The notes below the pieces were generated by a model. The model was not told the DNA's origin. It saw only the letters and a program-made list of their open reading frames with translations, and did not search any database. A DNA stretch of 64,000 nucleotides from a bacterium. GTDB taxonomy: Bacteria; SZUA-79; Acidulodesulfobacterales; Acidulodesulfobacteraceae. The translations under genes and the position numbers were made by a program. Numbering within the stretch: position 1 is the stretch's first letter; each line of letters starts with the position of its first letter. Shown piece after piece: positions 1 through 10,046 of the stretch. Location: positions 248,001 through 312,000 of the forward strand of contig JAJYDX010000001.1 of assembly GCA_021777135.1 (NCBI GenBank). Reading direction: 5' to 3'.

Positions 1-264
1 GCAGGTTTGGTTCCGAGCTGCCAGGAAGCTGGAGTCTTAGGGGTTCTCCCCGGTATAATAGGGGCAATTCAGGCAAACGAAGCTATAAAAATAATTTTAG
101 GCATAGGACAGACTTTAAACGGCAGGCTTCTTATATACGATGCGCTAGATATGAAATTTACGGAAATGAAACTTAGGAAGGATAAAACTTGCCCATTATG
201 CGGAGAAACCCCAACTATTTTTGAATTAATAGAATACGGCGACTTGTGTGAGTTTAAAAGCTAA
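1..264 (+). CDS. MoeB/ThiF/HesA-family adenylyltransferase, C-terminal part (truncated by window start)
   Basis: Frame 1 is open from base 1 (AGLVPSCQEAGVLGVLPGIIGAIQANEAIKIILGIG...CPLCG); typical ThiF/MoeB C-terminus with CxxC. Confidence 0.88.
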   Translation, partial: AGLVPSCQEAGVLGVLPGIIGAIQANEAIKIILGIGQTLNGRLLIYDALDMKFTEMKLRKDKTCPLCGETPTIFELIEYGDLCEFKS

Positions 265-292
265 GATAATAAAATTGGAGGGCACGAACTAA

Positions 293-541
293 ATGTCCGA
301 ATATAAAGAAAAAAGCGAATTAAATATAAAAGGGGAGATATGTCCCTTTACTTTCGTAAAGTCAAAACTTGCATTAGAAAAAATGAAAAAAGGAGAAATT
401 TTACGGGTAGTTGTCGATTATGAACCGGCTATAAGAAATGTCCCGCGCTCTATGGAGGAACAAGGACATAAAGTTTTATCTATTAACAAAATTAACGAAA
501 CAGATTATGAAATAATTGTTGAAAAAGATGGTAAAAAGTAA
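293..541 (+). CDS. TusA/SirA-family sulfur carrier protein
   Basis: 82 aa; LNIKGEICPFTFVKSKLALEKMKKGEILRVVVD matches the TusA fold with Cys-Pro motif. Confidence 0.85.
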   Translation: MSEYKEKSELNIKGEICPFTFVKSKLALEKMKKGEILRVVVDYEPAIRNVPRSMEEQGHKVLSINKINETDYEIIVEKDGKK

Positions 542-1472
542 CTCAGGTTCTTTTAATTTTTTAAACTCGTTCTCCGCATTATCTAATATAGGTAAAACGG
601 GCGCAGTTTTATTAAATAAAATTATCAATCCATATTTATGCGGTTCCAAATTATACGCAAAACTTGAAGGGCTTAATCCTGGAGGTTCCGTAAAAGACAG
701 GCCTGCGCTTTATATGATAAAAAACGCCATCATTAACGGTAATTTAAAAGAAGGAATGGTCATAATAGATTCCTCTTCCGGCAATACAGGTATTTCTTAT
801 GCTATGATAGGAGCCTTACTAGGAGTTAAAGTTAAAATATATGCTCCTTCCAATATGAGCGAGGAAAGAAAAAAAGTTATGCGTCTATACGGCGCAGAAT
901 TAATTCTTACTCCGGCGGAAGAAAGTCATGATGGGGCAATCAAAAGAGCAGAGGAAGAATACAAAAGAGGTGGAAAAGACCTGTATTACATGCCTGATCA
1001 ATACAACAACGTTTTTAACCCGTTTGCTCATTACGAAACCACCGCAGTTGAACTTTTAGAGCAAACGGGAGGCAATATTGATTATTTTGCGACCGGAATA
1101 GGTACTGGAGGAACAATTCTTGGGGTTGGCAAAAAACTTAAAGAATACAACAATAATATAAAAATTATTGCCGTAGTGCCGGATAACGAAATGCATGGGA
1201 TAGAAGGTTGGAAATATAATTATGCTTTAAATTTTAAAGATTTTGACCAAAATAAAATAATAGACGATTTTGTAAAAGTGGATACAGAAGGTAGCTATTC
1301 AATGCTTAAAAAAATTATAAAAGAAGAGGGAATTCTGTGCGGTTTCTCGTCTGGAGCAAACGTTTACGGGATTAAGAAACTCACCGAAAAATACAGGGGA
1401 AATTTTGCTACAGTGCTTCCTGACACTGGTTTAAGATATCTTTCTACTAGGGTATTCAACGAGATAATGTAG
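528..1472 (+). CDS. PLP-dependent cysteine synthase family (CysK/CysM-like)
   Basis: GGSVKDRPALYMI (PLP lysine), SSSGNTGISYA, GTGGTILGVGKKL. ATG at 528 is more plausible than the TTG at 516. Confidence 0.88.
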   Translation: MVKSNSGSFNFLNSFSALSNIGKTGAVLLNKIINPYLCGSKLYAKLEGLNPGGSVKDRPALYMIKNAIINGNLKEGMVIIDSSSGNTGISYAMIGALLGVKVKIYAPSNMSEERKKVMRLYGAELILTPAEESHDGAIKRAEEEYKRGGKDLYYMPDQYNNVFNPFAHYETTAVELLEQTGGNIDYFATGIGTGGTILGVGKKLKEYNNNIKIIAVVPDNEMHGIEGWKYNYALNFKDFDQNKIIDDFVKVDTEGSYSMLKKIIKEEGILCGFSSGANVYGIKKLTEKYRGNFATVLPDTGLRYLSTRVFNEIM

Positions 1473-1553
1473 CATAGAAATTAATTATATAATATAATAT
1501 CAAACACGATGTTATAATATATGTTGTTTATGCTACTTTAATTTTATATTAAA

Positions 1554-1985
1554 ATGTCCATAATAATTACAAAATCTGAATTTGAAATAATAAAAAAGCA
1601 TGCGGCGGATACATTTCCTTACGAAGCATGCGGCGGGCTTCTAGGAAGAATAGAGGGAGATTCTAGAATTGTCGTTAAGGCTTATCCAGCTGAAAACCGT
1701 TACGGTAAAATTACATGGGATAGTTTCGAAATTGAACCCAATGATATTTTAAATATGGATAAATTATGCGTTAAAGAAAATCTAGATATATTAGGTTTTT
1801 ATCATACGCATCCAAACCATCCTGCTATTCCTTCTAATTTCGATATAAATGCATCATGGCCTTTTTATTCTTACGTCATTATTTCTTTAAAAGGCAATAG
1901 TCCCGATAACGTCATAGATATAAGAAGTTATCTTATGGCTGATAGAATTTCGGAGCCAGTTGAAGAAAAAGTTATTATTAAATAA
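1554..1985 (+). CDS. M67-family JAMM/Mov34 metallopeptidase (Mec+-like)
   Basis: JAMM motif HTHPNHPAIPSNFD (HxHx10D) with upstream Glu in PYEACGGLLG. Confidence 0.88.
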   Translation: MSIIITKSEFEIIKKHAADTFPYEACGGLLGRIEGDSRIVVKAYPAENRYGKITWDSFEIEPNDILNMDKLCVKENLDILGFYHTHPNHPAIPSNFDINASWPFYSYVIISLKGNSPDNVIDIRSYLMADRISEPVEEKVIIK

Positions 1986-2010
1986 ATACTTTAAAAGAGA
2001 AGGCTTGTTT

Positions 2011-2766
2011 ATGCGAAGTTTTCTCAAATTAATATTGTTTTTTTTAGTTTTGATACCTGCCGTTATTTTTTCCGGATGCGTTCCTTATATAATAGGCGGA
2101 TATTCAAGCGGGGAAACCCATGAGCCGCCCGGATATTATCCCGCAAAACAAATTTCACGCAATGTCGAGATAGGTGTAGCGTCTTGGTATGGACCGGGTT
2201 TTCAGGGAAAACCTACGGCAAGCGGCCAGATTTACAACATGTATGATTTGACCGCCGCATCTTTGACGCTTCCGTTAGGCAGCTATGCTTACGTTACAGA
2301 CCTACAAAATCATAGGAGCGTAGAGGTTTGCGTTAACGACAGGGGGCCTTACGCTGACGGAAGGATTATGGATCTTTCTTATGCCGCCGCGAAGGCGCTA
2401 AATATTGTAGGACCTGGCACCGCATTAGTTAGAGTACAATATTTAGGCCATAAGCCGTTACCTTTATCCGAATGCAGGAGATATAGCAGCAAAAGCCGTC
2501 TTAATGTTTATCGTAGCGTAAAATATATTCCTCCGGTTTCAGGTTATACTCTTCAGTTTGCCGCATATACTAGAAAGGTCAAAGCATTGCGGAAGATTTC
2601 TATTATTAAAAAATTCGTCCCTGGCGTTCGCCTGACGACAAAAAACGTAAAAGGCATATTTTATTATAAGGTGGTGTTTGGGAGATTCAAAAACTTAAAA
2701 GCCGCCTACGGATTCGCCAAAATTATCGCAAAATATGGATATAACATTTATATAACCAAAAACTAA
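2011..2766 (+). CDS. rlpA: RlpA-like septal ring lytic transglycosylase, SPOR domain, lipoprotein
   Basis: Lipobox-like IFSGC; ASWYGPGFQGKPTASGQIYNMYDLTAASLTLPLGSYAYVTDL...VNDRGPY; C-terminal SPOR-like repeat. Start set to ATG 2011. Confidence 0.9.
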   Translation: MRSFLKLILFFLVLIPAVIFSGCVPYIIGGYSSGETHEPPGYYPAKQISRNVEIGVASWYGPGFQGKPTASGQIYNMYDLTAASLTLPLGSYAYVTDLQNHRSVEVCVNDRGPYADGRIMDLSYAAAKALNIVGPGTALVRVQYLGHKPLPLSECRRYSSKSRLNVYRSVKYIPPVSGYTLQFAAYTRKVKALRKISIIKKFVPGVRLTTKNVKGIFYYKVVFGRFKNLKAAYGFAKIIAKYGYNIYITKN

Positions 2767-2809
2767 ATTAGAGATTTAAATTTATAATTATTTATAATAA
2801 AATAATAAT

Positions 2810-3574
2810 ATGAAAATTAAAAAAATAGTTGCAGTCATACCTGCCAGATATAAATCTACCAGATTCGAGGGTAAACCGCTTGCATTAATTATGGGTAAGC
2901 CCATGATAAGACATGTTTATGATGGAGTTATAAAGTCAAAAATACTTTCAGACGTTATAATAGCTACGGAAGACAAAAGAATATACAATGCCTGCAGGGA
3001 TTTCGGAGCTAATGCGGTTATGACTAAAGACACACATCAAACCGGTACCGACAGGATAATAGAAGCGGTAAGCGGTATTGACGCGGATATCGTATTAAAC
3101 ATTCAAGGGGACGAACCTTTAGTAAATACAGAAATAATAGATGCTTTAGTAAAACCATTTAATGAAGAGGACGGCATATCATATACAAGCGTAAAAACAC
3201 CTATTTTTTCTTATGAAGAATTTATAAATCCGAATAACGTAAAAGTTATTGTGGATAAAAATAATTTTGGAATTTATTTTTCAAGAAGCCCTATTCCTTA
3301 TGACAGGGAAAGTGCTTCGAACCTTAAGGATTTTAAAGGAGTATTCGGTTACAAACATCTTGGTTTTTATGGATACACTAAAGAATTTCTTCTGGAATTC
3401 GGTAAAACGGAAATGTCTTATCTAGAAAAAAAAGAGATGTTAGAACAGTTGAGGGCTATAGAAAACGGTCATAAAATAAAAGTAGAAACCGTTAATATTT
3501 CTACTATTCCAGTCGATATTCCAGAAGATATAAAAAAGGTTGAAAATTTTATTTTAAAATCTTATAATGGTTAA
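2810..3574 (+). CDS. kdsB: 3-deoxy-manno-octulosonate cytidylyltransferase
   Basis: AVIPARYKSTRFEGKPLA...NIQGDEPL...YFSRSPIPYDR. Confidence 0.95.
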   Translation: MKIKKIVAVIPARYKSTRFEGKPLALIMGKPMIRHVYDGVIKSKILSDVIIATEDKRIYNACRDFGANAVMTKDTHQTGTDRIIEAVSGIDADIVLNIQGDEPLVNTEIIDALVKPFNEEDGISYTSVKTPIFSYEEFINPNNVKVIVDKNNFGIYFSRSPIPYDRESASNLKDFKGVFGYKHLGFYGYTKEFLLEFGKTEMSYLEKKEMLEQLRAIENGHKIKVETVNISTIPVDIPEDIKKVENFILKSYNG

Positions 3575-3618
3575 CTTAAATATTTAAAAAATTTTAAAAT
3601 AAAGGAGCAGTAAAAAAG

Positions 3619-3834
3619 ATGAAAGAAGGAATACATCCAAAAATTTTTCAGGCAAAGGTAAAATGCGCCTGTGGCGAAGAATTCGTTACCGGTAGCACCG
3701 TAGAGGAGATACATGTTGATATATGTTCAAAATGCCACCCGTTTTATACCGGCAAGCAAAAATTTATAGACAGCGCCGGCAGGATTGACAAATTCAATAA
3801 AAAATACGCCAAAACAAATAACAATAAAAAATAA
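3619..3834 (+). CDS. rpmE: 50S ribosomal protein L31 (zinc-binding form)
   Basis: [26 protein letters not shown]...[24 protein letters not shown]. Confidence 0.95.
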   Translation: MKEGIHPKIFQAKVKCACGEEFVTGSTVEEIHVDICSKCHPFYTGKQKFIDSAGRIDKFNKKYAKTNNNKK

Positions 3835-3863
3835 GCATTTATAATATTTCTTTATATGTTTGA

Positions 3864-4574
3864 ATGGTTAAACTTATCAATTACACTTCTAAACCGGAAA
3901 TTACTATTGCAATAGCAGCGAGGCTTTGCTATAGTTCTTTCGGTATCGCAAAAATAGAAACCGATTTTAACGACGGAGAAAAAGGTTTAGAAAAGGCAAG
4001 GAAATTAATTAAAAGAATCAGGACATCGGGGCACGAATCCGTCCTGGAACATTCTAATTTTACATTTGGCATAGAGAAACTTTCAAGGAGTGCTTCGCAT
4101 CAATTAGTAAGACACCGCATTGCGTCATATTCCCAAAGAAGCCAGCGTTATGTTAAGGAAGATAAGCCCAAATATGTTATTCCAGATTCCATAGCGCAAA
4201 ATGAAGAATTTTTGAATAAATACAACAAGGCAGTCGAAGAAATTTTTTTGCTTTACGGCTATCTTTTAGAGAAAGGCATTCCAGCCGAAGACGCCAGATA
4301 CCTGCTTCCCAATGCAACGGAAACACAGATTATTTTTACTATGAACGCAAGGGAACTTTTGCATTTTTTCAGGCTAAGGGGATGCAGCAGGGCACAATGG
4401 GAAATTAGAGCTGTGGCCCAAGAAATGTTTAAACTTGTTTATCCTATAGCCCCCTCGGTTTTTTACGGGGCGGGTCCCGCATGCGTCAGAGGAAATTGCT
4501 CGGAAGGGGAATTTTCTTGCGGAAAACCGTCAGAAGTAAGAATGTCATGGTTGAAAGGCAGTTTTGACTTTTAA
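3864..4574 (+). CDS. thyX: FAD-dependent thymidylate synthase
   Basis: RHRIASYSQRSQRY signature (RHRx7S) and ARLCYSS N-terminus. Confidence 0.95.
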   Translation: MVKLINYTSKPEITIAIAARLCYSSFGIAKIETDFNDGEKGLEKARKLIKRIRTSGHESVLEHSNFTFGIEKLSRSASHQLVRHRIASYSQRSQRYVKEDKPKYVIPDSIAQNEEFLNKYNKAVEEIFLLYGYLLEKGIPAEDARYLLPNATETQIIFTMNARELLHFFRLRGCSRAQWEIRAVAQEMFKLVYPIAPSVFYGAGPACVRGNCSEGEFSCGKPSEVRMSWLKGSFDF

Positions 4575-4623
4575 CCTAAAAAAAGTTTCTATATTTTTAT
4601 TCTTTATAAAGGTATGTCGTTAA

Positions 4624-5697
4624 ATGCTTGATGAAAATTTAATAAAAAAAGCGCTGGAATTATCAGATAAATCAAAAGAATTATATTTGCGGATTCAGGA
4701 AGAAAGTTCAAAGGGATTCAGTGCGGAAATAAAAGAATTATCCAAGCAGTATAATTTAATCAAAAAGACGGCAGAACAATTTTCTGAATATAAAAAAATG
4801 GAAGAGGAGATAGCCGATCTAGAGAAATTACTTAAAAACGAGTCAGACCGGGCATTGATAGATTTAGAAAATGAAGAAATAAATTCTTTAAATATCAAAA
4901 TTTCTAAATTGTCGGAAGAAATAAAAGATTTTTTTTTCCCGAAAGAGAATCTACAGGACAAAGACATTTTACTGGAAATTAGAGCCGCAACGGGAGGGGA
5001 AGAAGCAGCCCTTTTTGCCCTTGACCTTTTTAAAATGTACAATAAATACGCTTTAAGCAAGCGCTTTCAATTCGAGGCCATTTCGCTTAGCCCTTCTTCT
5101 TCCGGAGGACTTAAAGAAGCGATAGTGTCCGTAAAAGGTAAGGATGCATACAGGCTTTTACAATATGAAAGCGGGGTTCATAGAGTTCAGAGAATTCCAG
5201 CCACCGAAACGCAGGGAAGAGTGCATACTTCGGCGGCAACCGTAGCTGTTATGCCCGAACCTGAAGAGGTAGATCTCAAAATTAACAGCGAGGATTTAAG
5301 AATAGACGTATACAGGTCGTCCGGACACGGCGGACAGAGTGTGAATACGACCGATTCCGCGGTCAGAGTTACCCATATTCCCACCGGACTGGTAGTTACG
5401 TGCCAAGACGAAAAATCACAACATAAAAACAAAGCGAAAGCCCTTAGAATACTTAGATCAAGAATCTTAAGCAGGATAGAAGCTGATAAAAAAAGCATAG
5501 AGGCGCAAAGCAGAAAAAATATGGTCGGAAGCGGTGATAGAAGCGAGAAAATAAGAACATATAATTTTCCACAGGGCAGAATTACCGACCATCGTGCCGG
5601 AATAACAATACATAAATTGGCTTCTTTTATGGACGGGGCTTTGGACGAACTTTTGATACCCTTAACCGATTATTTTGAATCTCAAAAACAATTATAA
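4624..5697 (+). CDS. prfA: Peptide chain release factor 1
   Basis: GGQ motif RSSGHGGQSVNTTDSAVRVTH; AATGGEEAALFALDLF. Confidence 0.97.
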   Translation: MLDENLIKKALELSDKSKELYLRIQEESSKGFSAEIKELSKQYNLIKKTAEQFSEYKKMEEEIADLEKLLKNESDRALIDLENEEINSLNIKISKLSEEIKDFFFPKENLQDKDILLEIRAATGGEEAALFALDLFKMYNKYALSKRFQFEAISLSPSSSGGLKEAIVSVKGKDAYRLLQYESGVHRVQRIPATETQGRVHTSAATVAVMPEPEEVDLKINSEDLRIDVYRSSGHGGQSVNTTDSAVRVTHIPTGLVVTCQDEKSQHKNKAKALRILRSRILSRIEADKKSIEAQSRKNMVGSGDRSEKIRTYNFPQGRITDHRAGITIHKLASFMDGALDELLIPLTDYFESQKQL

Positions 5698-5716
5698 TAG
5701 CAACTATAAAAGAGGC

Positions 5717-6643
5717 ATGTCTGTTTATGAACTAATTAAGCAGGGTGAAACATGTCTTAAAAATGAAAACATCAGCAACCCGTTTAACGAGTCTGCGGGT
5801 ATAATGAAACATGTTTTGAGCAAAACTTTAGAAGAAGTTATTGTTTCTTATAGCGACAGAATTTCTGCTAACAAAATAAATTTATACGCAAAATTAATTG
5901 AAAGAAGAAGTCGCAAGGAACCTTTTGCCTATATCGTAAAAAAAAAGGAATTTTATTCTTTGGATTTTATTGTAGGCAGGTCGGTTTTAATTCCTAGGCC
6001 GGATACGGAGTGTTTAGTTGACGAAGCTTTGAAAGAAATAAAGGGGCTTTTTCAGGAGTGCAAAAAGAAGATTACCGTTTTAGATATAGGTACCGGTTCT
6101 GGAGCAATCGCAATTTCTATTGCAAAGAATTCTGATAATGTTATAATTTATGCTGCCGATAACAGCAAAAGGAGCCTGATAGCTTTAAAAAAAAATATAA
6201 TTGCAAATGGAGTCGAGGATAAAGTTGTGCCGGTTTATTTTGATATGCTTAAATTAAAATCCGGCGGTCCAATTTTTATTAATAATTATTTAAATTTTAA
6301 TATAGCTGATTTTGATAATTTCGACCTGATTCTTTCCAACCCTCCTTATATAGAAACAGACGAATTAAAAGTTCTTGAAGACGATATAAAACTTTACGAG
6401 CCTTTTAAGGCTTTGGACGGGGGAAAGGACGGCCTTAAATTTTACAGGGAAATATTTGATATTGCAGTTCTTAAAACTAATAAAATCAAAACGCTTATTC
6501 TGGAAATAGATTACAGAAAAAAATCTGAAATATATTCTTTATTCAAAGAAAAATTTAAAAATAAAAACATAAAATTTAAGAATATAACTTTTATTAACGA
6601 TTTAAATAATAAAGAAAGGGCGGTTAAAATTACTTATGGATAA
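5717..6643 (+). CDS. prmC: Release factor glutamine methyltransferase
   Basis: VLDIGTGSGAIAISIA and LILSNPPYIETDEL (NPPY). ATG 5717 likely; ORF opens at 5675 inside prfA. Confidence 0.93.
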   Translation: MSVYELIKQGETCLKNENISNPFNESAGIMKHVLSKTLEEVIVSYSDRISANKINLYAKLIERRSRKEPFAYIVKKKEFYSLDFIVGRSVLIPRPDTECLVDEALKEIKGLFQECKKKITVLDIGTGSGAIAISIAKNSDNVIIYAADNSKRSLIALKKNIIANGVEDKVVPVYFDMLKLKSGGPIFINNYLNFNIADFDNFDLILSNPPYIETDELKVLEDDIKLYEPFKALDGGKDGLKFYREIFDIAVLKTNKIKTLILEIDYRKKSEIYSLFKEKFKNKNIKFKNITFINDLNNKERAVKITYG

Positions 6644-7970
6644 AATGGTTATCGAAGGAGGCTTTCCTTTAGTTGGGGAAGTTTCTATAAGCGGCTCCAA
6701 AAATGCGTCTCTACCTATAATAGTTTCTTCTATTATGTTCGACGGTTCCGACAACGAAATCGACAATGTTCCAGACTTAGAAGATATTAAAACTATTAAA
6801 AAACTTCTTGTAAGTTTAGGAGCTGAAATTAAAGAATCTGGAGAACCGGATAAACTGATCATAAATACTTCAAATATAAATAATTGCGATGCTCCTTATG
6901 ACCTTGTCAAGACAATGAGAGCTTCGGTTTTAGTCCTTGGACCTCTTCTTGCAAAATATAAGAGAGCAAGGGTCTCCTTGCCAGGCGGTTGCGCTATAGG
7001 CGCAAGGCCGATAGATTTTCATTTAAACGCGCTTAAATTACTAGGTGCGACTGTTGAAGTGGACCATGGATATGTGGAGGTTTATGCCGATAAACTTAAA
7101 GGAGCGGTTATAAATTTTCCTATACCTTCAGTTACCGGAACAGAAAACGTAATTATGGCTGCAACACTTGCGGAAGGTACGACTATTATAAAAAATGCCG
7201 CGAGAGAACCTGAAATTGACGATTTAATTACCGCCCTTAATAACGGCGGCGCAGAAATAAAAAGAATAGAGCCTGCAGTAATTGCAGTTAACGGTGTTAA
7301 AAAATTGAATAGTTTACACCACCGCGTTCTTCCTGACAGGATAGAAGCCGGTACTTTTATGGTGGCTTCTGCAATAACAAAAGGCGATATAGTCCTTAAA
7401 AATATAAACGTAAGCCATCTTAAATCTGTTATTGAAAAGCTTTCGGAAGCCGGTACGAAGATTATTATAAATTCATCGTCTTCCATGAGAGTAAAAGGTT
7501 CCAAAGTCATCAAAAGCGTTGATATCTCTACATCGCCTTACCCTGACTTCCCTACTGATATGCAGGCCCAAATGATGGCCCTAATGACTCTTTCTAGCGG
7601 TTTATGCGTTATTACCGAAAATGTTTTCGAAAACAGGTTTATGCATGTAGCCGAACTTATGCGGCTTGGAGCCAATATAAAGATTAGAAATAATTTCGCT
7701 ATAGTGAAAGGCTCAAAAAAGCTTTCAGGAGCAGAGGTCATGGCTACTGATTTAAGGGCAAGCGCCTCTTTAGTTTTGGCTGGATTGGCTTCTTCAGACG
7801 GCTTAACTACAGTTTCCAGAATTTATCATTTAGACCGAGGCTACGAGAAAATGGAAAAAAAATTGGCTGATTTAGGTGCAATAATTTCAAGAGTTAAGGC
7901 AAACGATTCATCCGCCACAGAAAACGACGATACAGGATTCAACGATGCCGCCTGTAGCAAGAGCGCTTAA
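6636..7970 (+). CDS. murA: UDP-N-acetylglucosamine 1-carboxyvinyltransferase
   Basis: SGSKNASLPI, catalytic-loop Cys LPGGCAIGARPID, PDRIEAGTFM. Confidence 0.96.
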   Translation: MDKMVIEGGFPLVGEVSISGSKNASLPIIVSSIMFDGSDNEIDNVPDLEDIKTIKKLLVSLGAEIKESGEPDKLIINTSNINNCDAPYDLVKTMRASVLVLGPLLAKYKRARVSLPGGCAIGARPIDFHLNALKLLGATVEVDHGYVEVYADKLKGAVINFPIPSVTGTENVIMAATLAEGTTIIKNAAREPEIDDLITALNNGGAEIKRIEPAVIAVNGVKKLNSLHHRVLPDRIEAGTFMVASAITKGDIVLKNINVSHLKSVIEKLSEAGTKIIINSSSSMRVKGSKVIKSVDISTSPYPDFPTDMQAQMMALMTLSSGLCVITENVFENRFMHVAELMRLGANIKIRNNFAIVKGSKKLSGAEVMATDLRASASLVLAGLASSDGLTTVSRIYHLDRGYEKMEKKLADLGAIISRVKANDSSATENDDTGFNDAACSKSA

Positions 7971-7975
7971 AAAAG

Positions 7976-8755
7976 ATGAATACACTGAAAAATAAAAAAC
8001 AAAATAAGAATAAAAAACTTAAAATTGCTGTTCCTAAGGGAAGAGTACTCAAAGACGCCCTTGATTTTCTCAGAAAATCAGGATATGTCAATCATCCGGA
8101 TGCTGACTACGATTCAAGAAAGCTTATATTCGATTATCAAGACGACGATGTTAGCCTGCTTATAGTAAAGCCTTGGGATGTGCCTACTTTTGTCGAATAT
8201 GGAGCCGCCGATGCAGGAATTTCAGGTAAAGATGTTTTGCTTGAAAAACCCAGAAATGTATATGAGCCTTTGGACTTAGGCATAGGAAAATGCAGAGTAG
8301 TTGTAGCGGCAGATAGAGATATAATAAATAAAGAAAACAAACGCTGCCGTAAAAATACCGATGCAGTTTCAGGCGCATTAGAAAAATCCTTATCGATTAT
8401 AGGAGAAGACGTTAAAAAAAAAATTTATTATTCGGGATCCAATCTTCGTATCGCTACTAAATACGTTAGAATTACCAGAGAATTTTTTAATAAAAAAGGC
8501 GTTTCAAACATTCAAATCATAAAACTATACGGCAACGTAGAACTTGCCCCTATTTCCGGCCTGTGTGATTTTATAGTGGATTTAGTTTCAACCGGTGAAA
8601 CTTTAAAACAAAATAATTTAATGCCATTGGAAGATATAGTTTTTGTTACTTCAAGACTTATAGTGAACAGGGCTAGCCTTAAAATTAATTCTGAAAATAT
8701 TGCATCTTTAATAAACAGTTTAAAAGAGCAGGTTCAAAAAAATGCGGGTATTTGA
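7976..8755 (+). CDS. hisG: ATP phosphoribosyltransferase
   Basis: KIAVPKGRVLKDAL...GAADAGISGKDVL...GLCDFIVDLVSTGETL. Confidence 0.94.
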   Translation: MNTLKNKKQNKNKKLKIAVPKGRVLKDALDFLRKSGYVNHPDADYDSRKLIFDYQDDDVSLLIVKPWDVPTFVEYGAADAGISGKDVLLEKPRNVYEPLDLGIGKCRVVVAADRDIINKENKRCRKNTDAVSGALEKSLSIIGEDVKKKIYYSGSNLRIATKYVRITREFFNKKGVSNIQIIKLYGNVELAPISGLCDFIVDLVSTGETLKQNNLMPLEDIVFVTSRLIVNRASLKINSENIASLINSLKEQVQKNAGI

Positions 8756-10037
8756 TTTAAAAAAAAATAATTTTAAGGAATTCCTCAAAACAAGAAGATT
8801 TGGACAGTTTGAACTTTCTGATAAAATTCAGCAGGACCTTAAATCTATACGTTTAGACGTTATTTCTAATGGAGACAAAGCGTTATCTGATTATACGGAA
8901 AAGTTTGATAAAATAAAATTAAAACCCGAAGACTTTTTAATTAAAGAAAAAGAAAAATTAAAAGCTGTCGATTCTTTGACAAAAAGCGAACGAAAAAGCA
9001 TAGAAAACACTATAGGAAGAGTTTATGATTATCATTCAAGGCAAAAAATACAAACCTGGTTTTCCGACAATAATAACGGATTAATCACTGGACAACTTAT
9101 ATCTTCCCTGCAAAGAGTTGGTATTTATGTTCCAGGAGGTAAGGCAAGCTATCCGTCCTCCGTCATTATGAATGCGGTTCCTGCGTCTGCCGCAGGGGTT
9201 AAAGATATTGTTATGGTTACGCCTCCAGGAGGTAAGTTAAACGATTACGTTATAGCAACGGCGGTTTTGTGCGGAATACAAAAAATGTTTAAAGTAGGAG
9301 GCCCCCATGCCATATTTGCCCTTGCTTACGGAACCGAAACAATTCCGAGGGTAGATAAAATAGCTGGTCCTGGAAATATTTACGTTGCGACGGCAAAAAA
9401 AATGGTTTACGGCGATGTAGATATAGATATGATTGCCGGACCAAGTGAAATTGCCATAATATGCGATGAATCTGCCGACCCTGAACTTGTGTCAATAGAT
9501 ATGATGTCCCAAGCCGAGCATGATGAAATGGCAATTTCTACAGTTATAAGTAATGACAAGTTATTTATAGACGATATAAGACAAATTTTACCAAAACTAA
9601 TTAAAAGCGAAAAAAGAAGAAATATAATAGAAAAATCGATAAACTCTAACGCATCTTTGATTCTAACCGGTTCGGTAAACGAATCTATAGATATAGCCAA
9701 TGAACTTGCTCCTGAACATTTAGAGTTATATATAAAAGATCCGTTTGAAAAAATGTTCTTAATAAAAAATGCAGGTGCTATATTTTTAGGGAGCAATACT
9801 CCTGAGGCATTAGGAGATTATGTCGCCGGACCAAGCCATGTTCTACCAACCGGTGGTACGGCGAGATTCTTTTCTCCTTTGGATACATTATCTTTTCTTA
9901 AAAGAACTAGCGTTATTTCCTCAAGCCCAGATTTTTTATTAAAAATTTCAGGTGACGTGAAATTCTTTTCTAATATAGAGGGCCTTAATGCCCATGGCGA
10001 ATCTGTAAGCTTTAGGGTTAAAAAGCTAAAAAAATAA
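8742..10037 (+). CDS. hisD: Histidinol dehydrogenase
   Basis: YVPGGKASYPSSVIMNAVPA, KIAGPGNIYVATAKK, AGPSEIAII. Confidence 0.96.
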   Translation: MRVFDLKKNNFKEFLKTRRFGQFELSDKIQQDLKSIRLDVISNGDKALSDYTEKFDKIKLKPEDFLIKEKEKLKAVDSLTKSERKSIENTIGRVYDYHSRQKIQTWFSDNNNGLITGQLISSLQRVGIYVPGGKASYPSSVIMNAVPASAAGVKDIVMVTPPGGKLNDYVIATAVLCGIQKMFKVGGPHAIFALAYGTETIPRVDKIAGPGNIYVATAKKMVYGDVDIDMIAGPSEIAIICDESADPELVSIDMMSQAEHDEMAISTVISNDKLFIDDIRQILPKLIKSEKRRNIIEKSINSNASLILTGSVNESIDIANELAPEHLELYIKDPFEKMFLIKNAGAIFLGSNTPEALGDYVAGPSHVLPTGGTARFFSPLDTLSFLKRTSVISSSPDFLLKISGDVKFFSNIEGLNAHGESVSFRVKKLKK

Positions 10038-10046
10038 AAAATTATT

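Noticed and set aside
7082-7741. Minus-strand ORFs antisense to murA (and similar shadows at 4695-5060, 5187-5498, 27682-28062, 31099-31401)
   Set aside because: Shadow ORFs of conserved genes, with no RBS or recognisable family.
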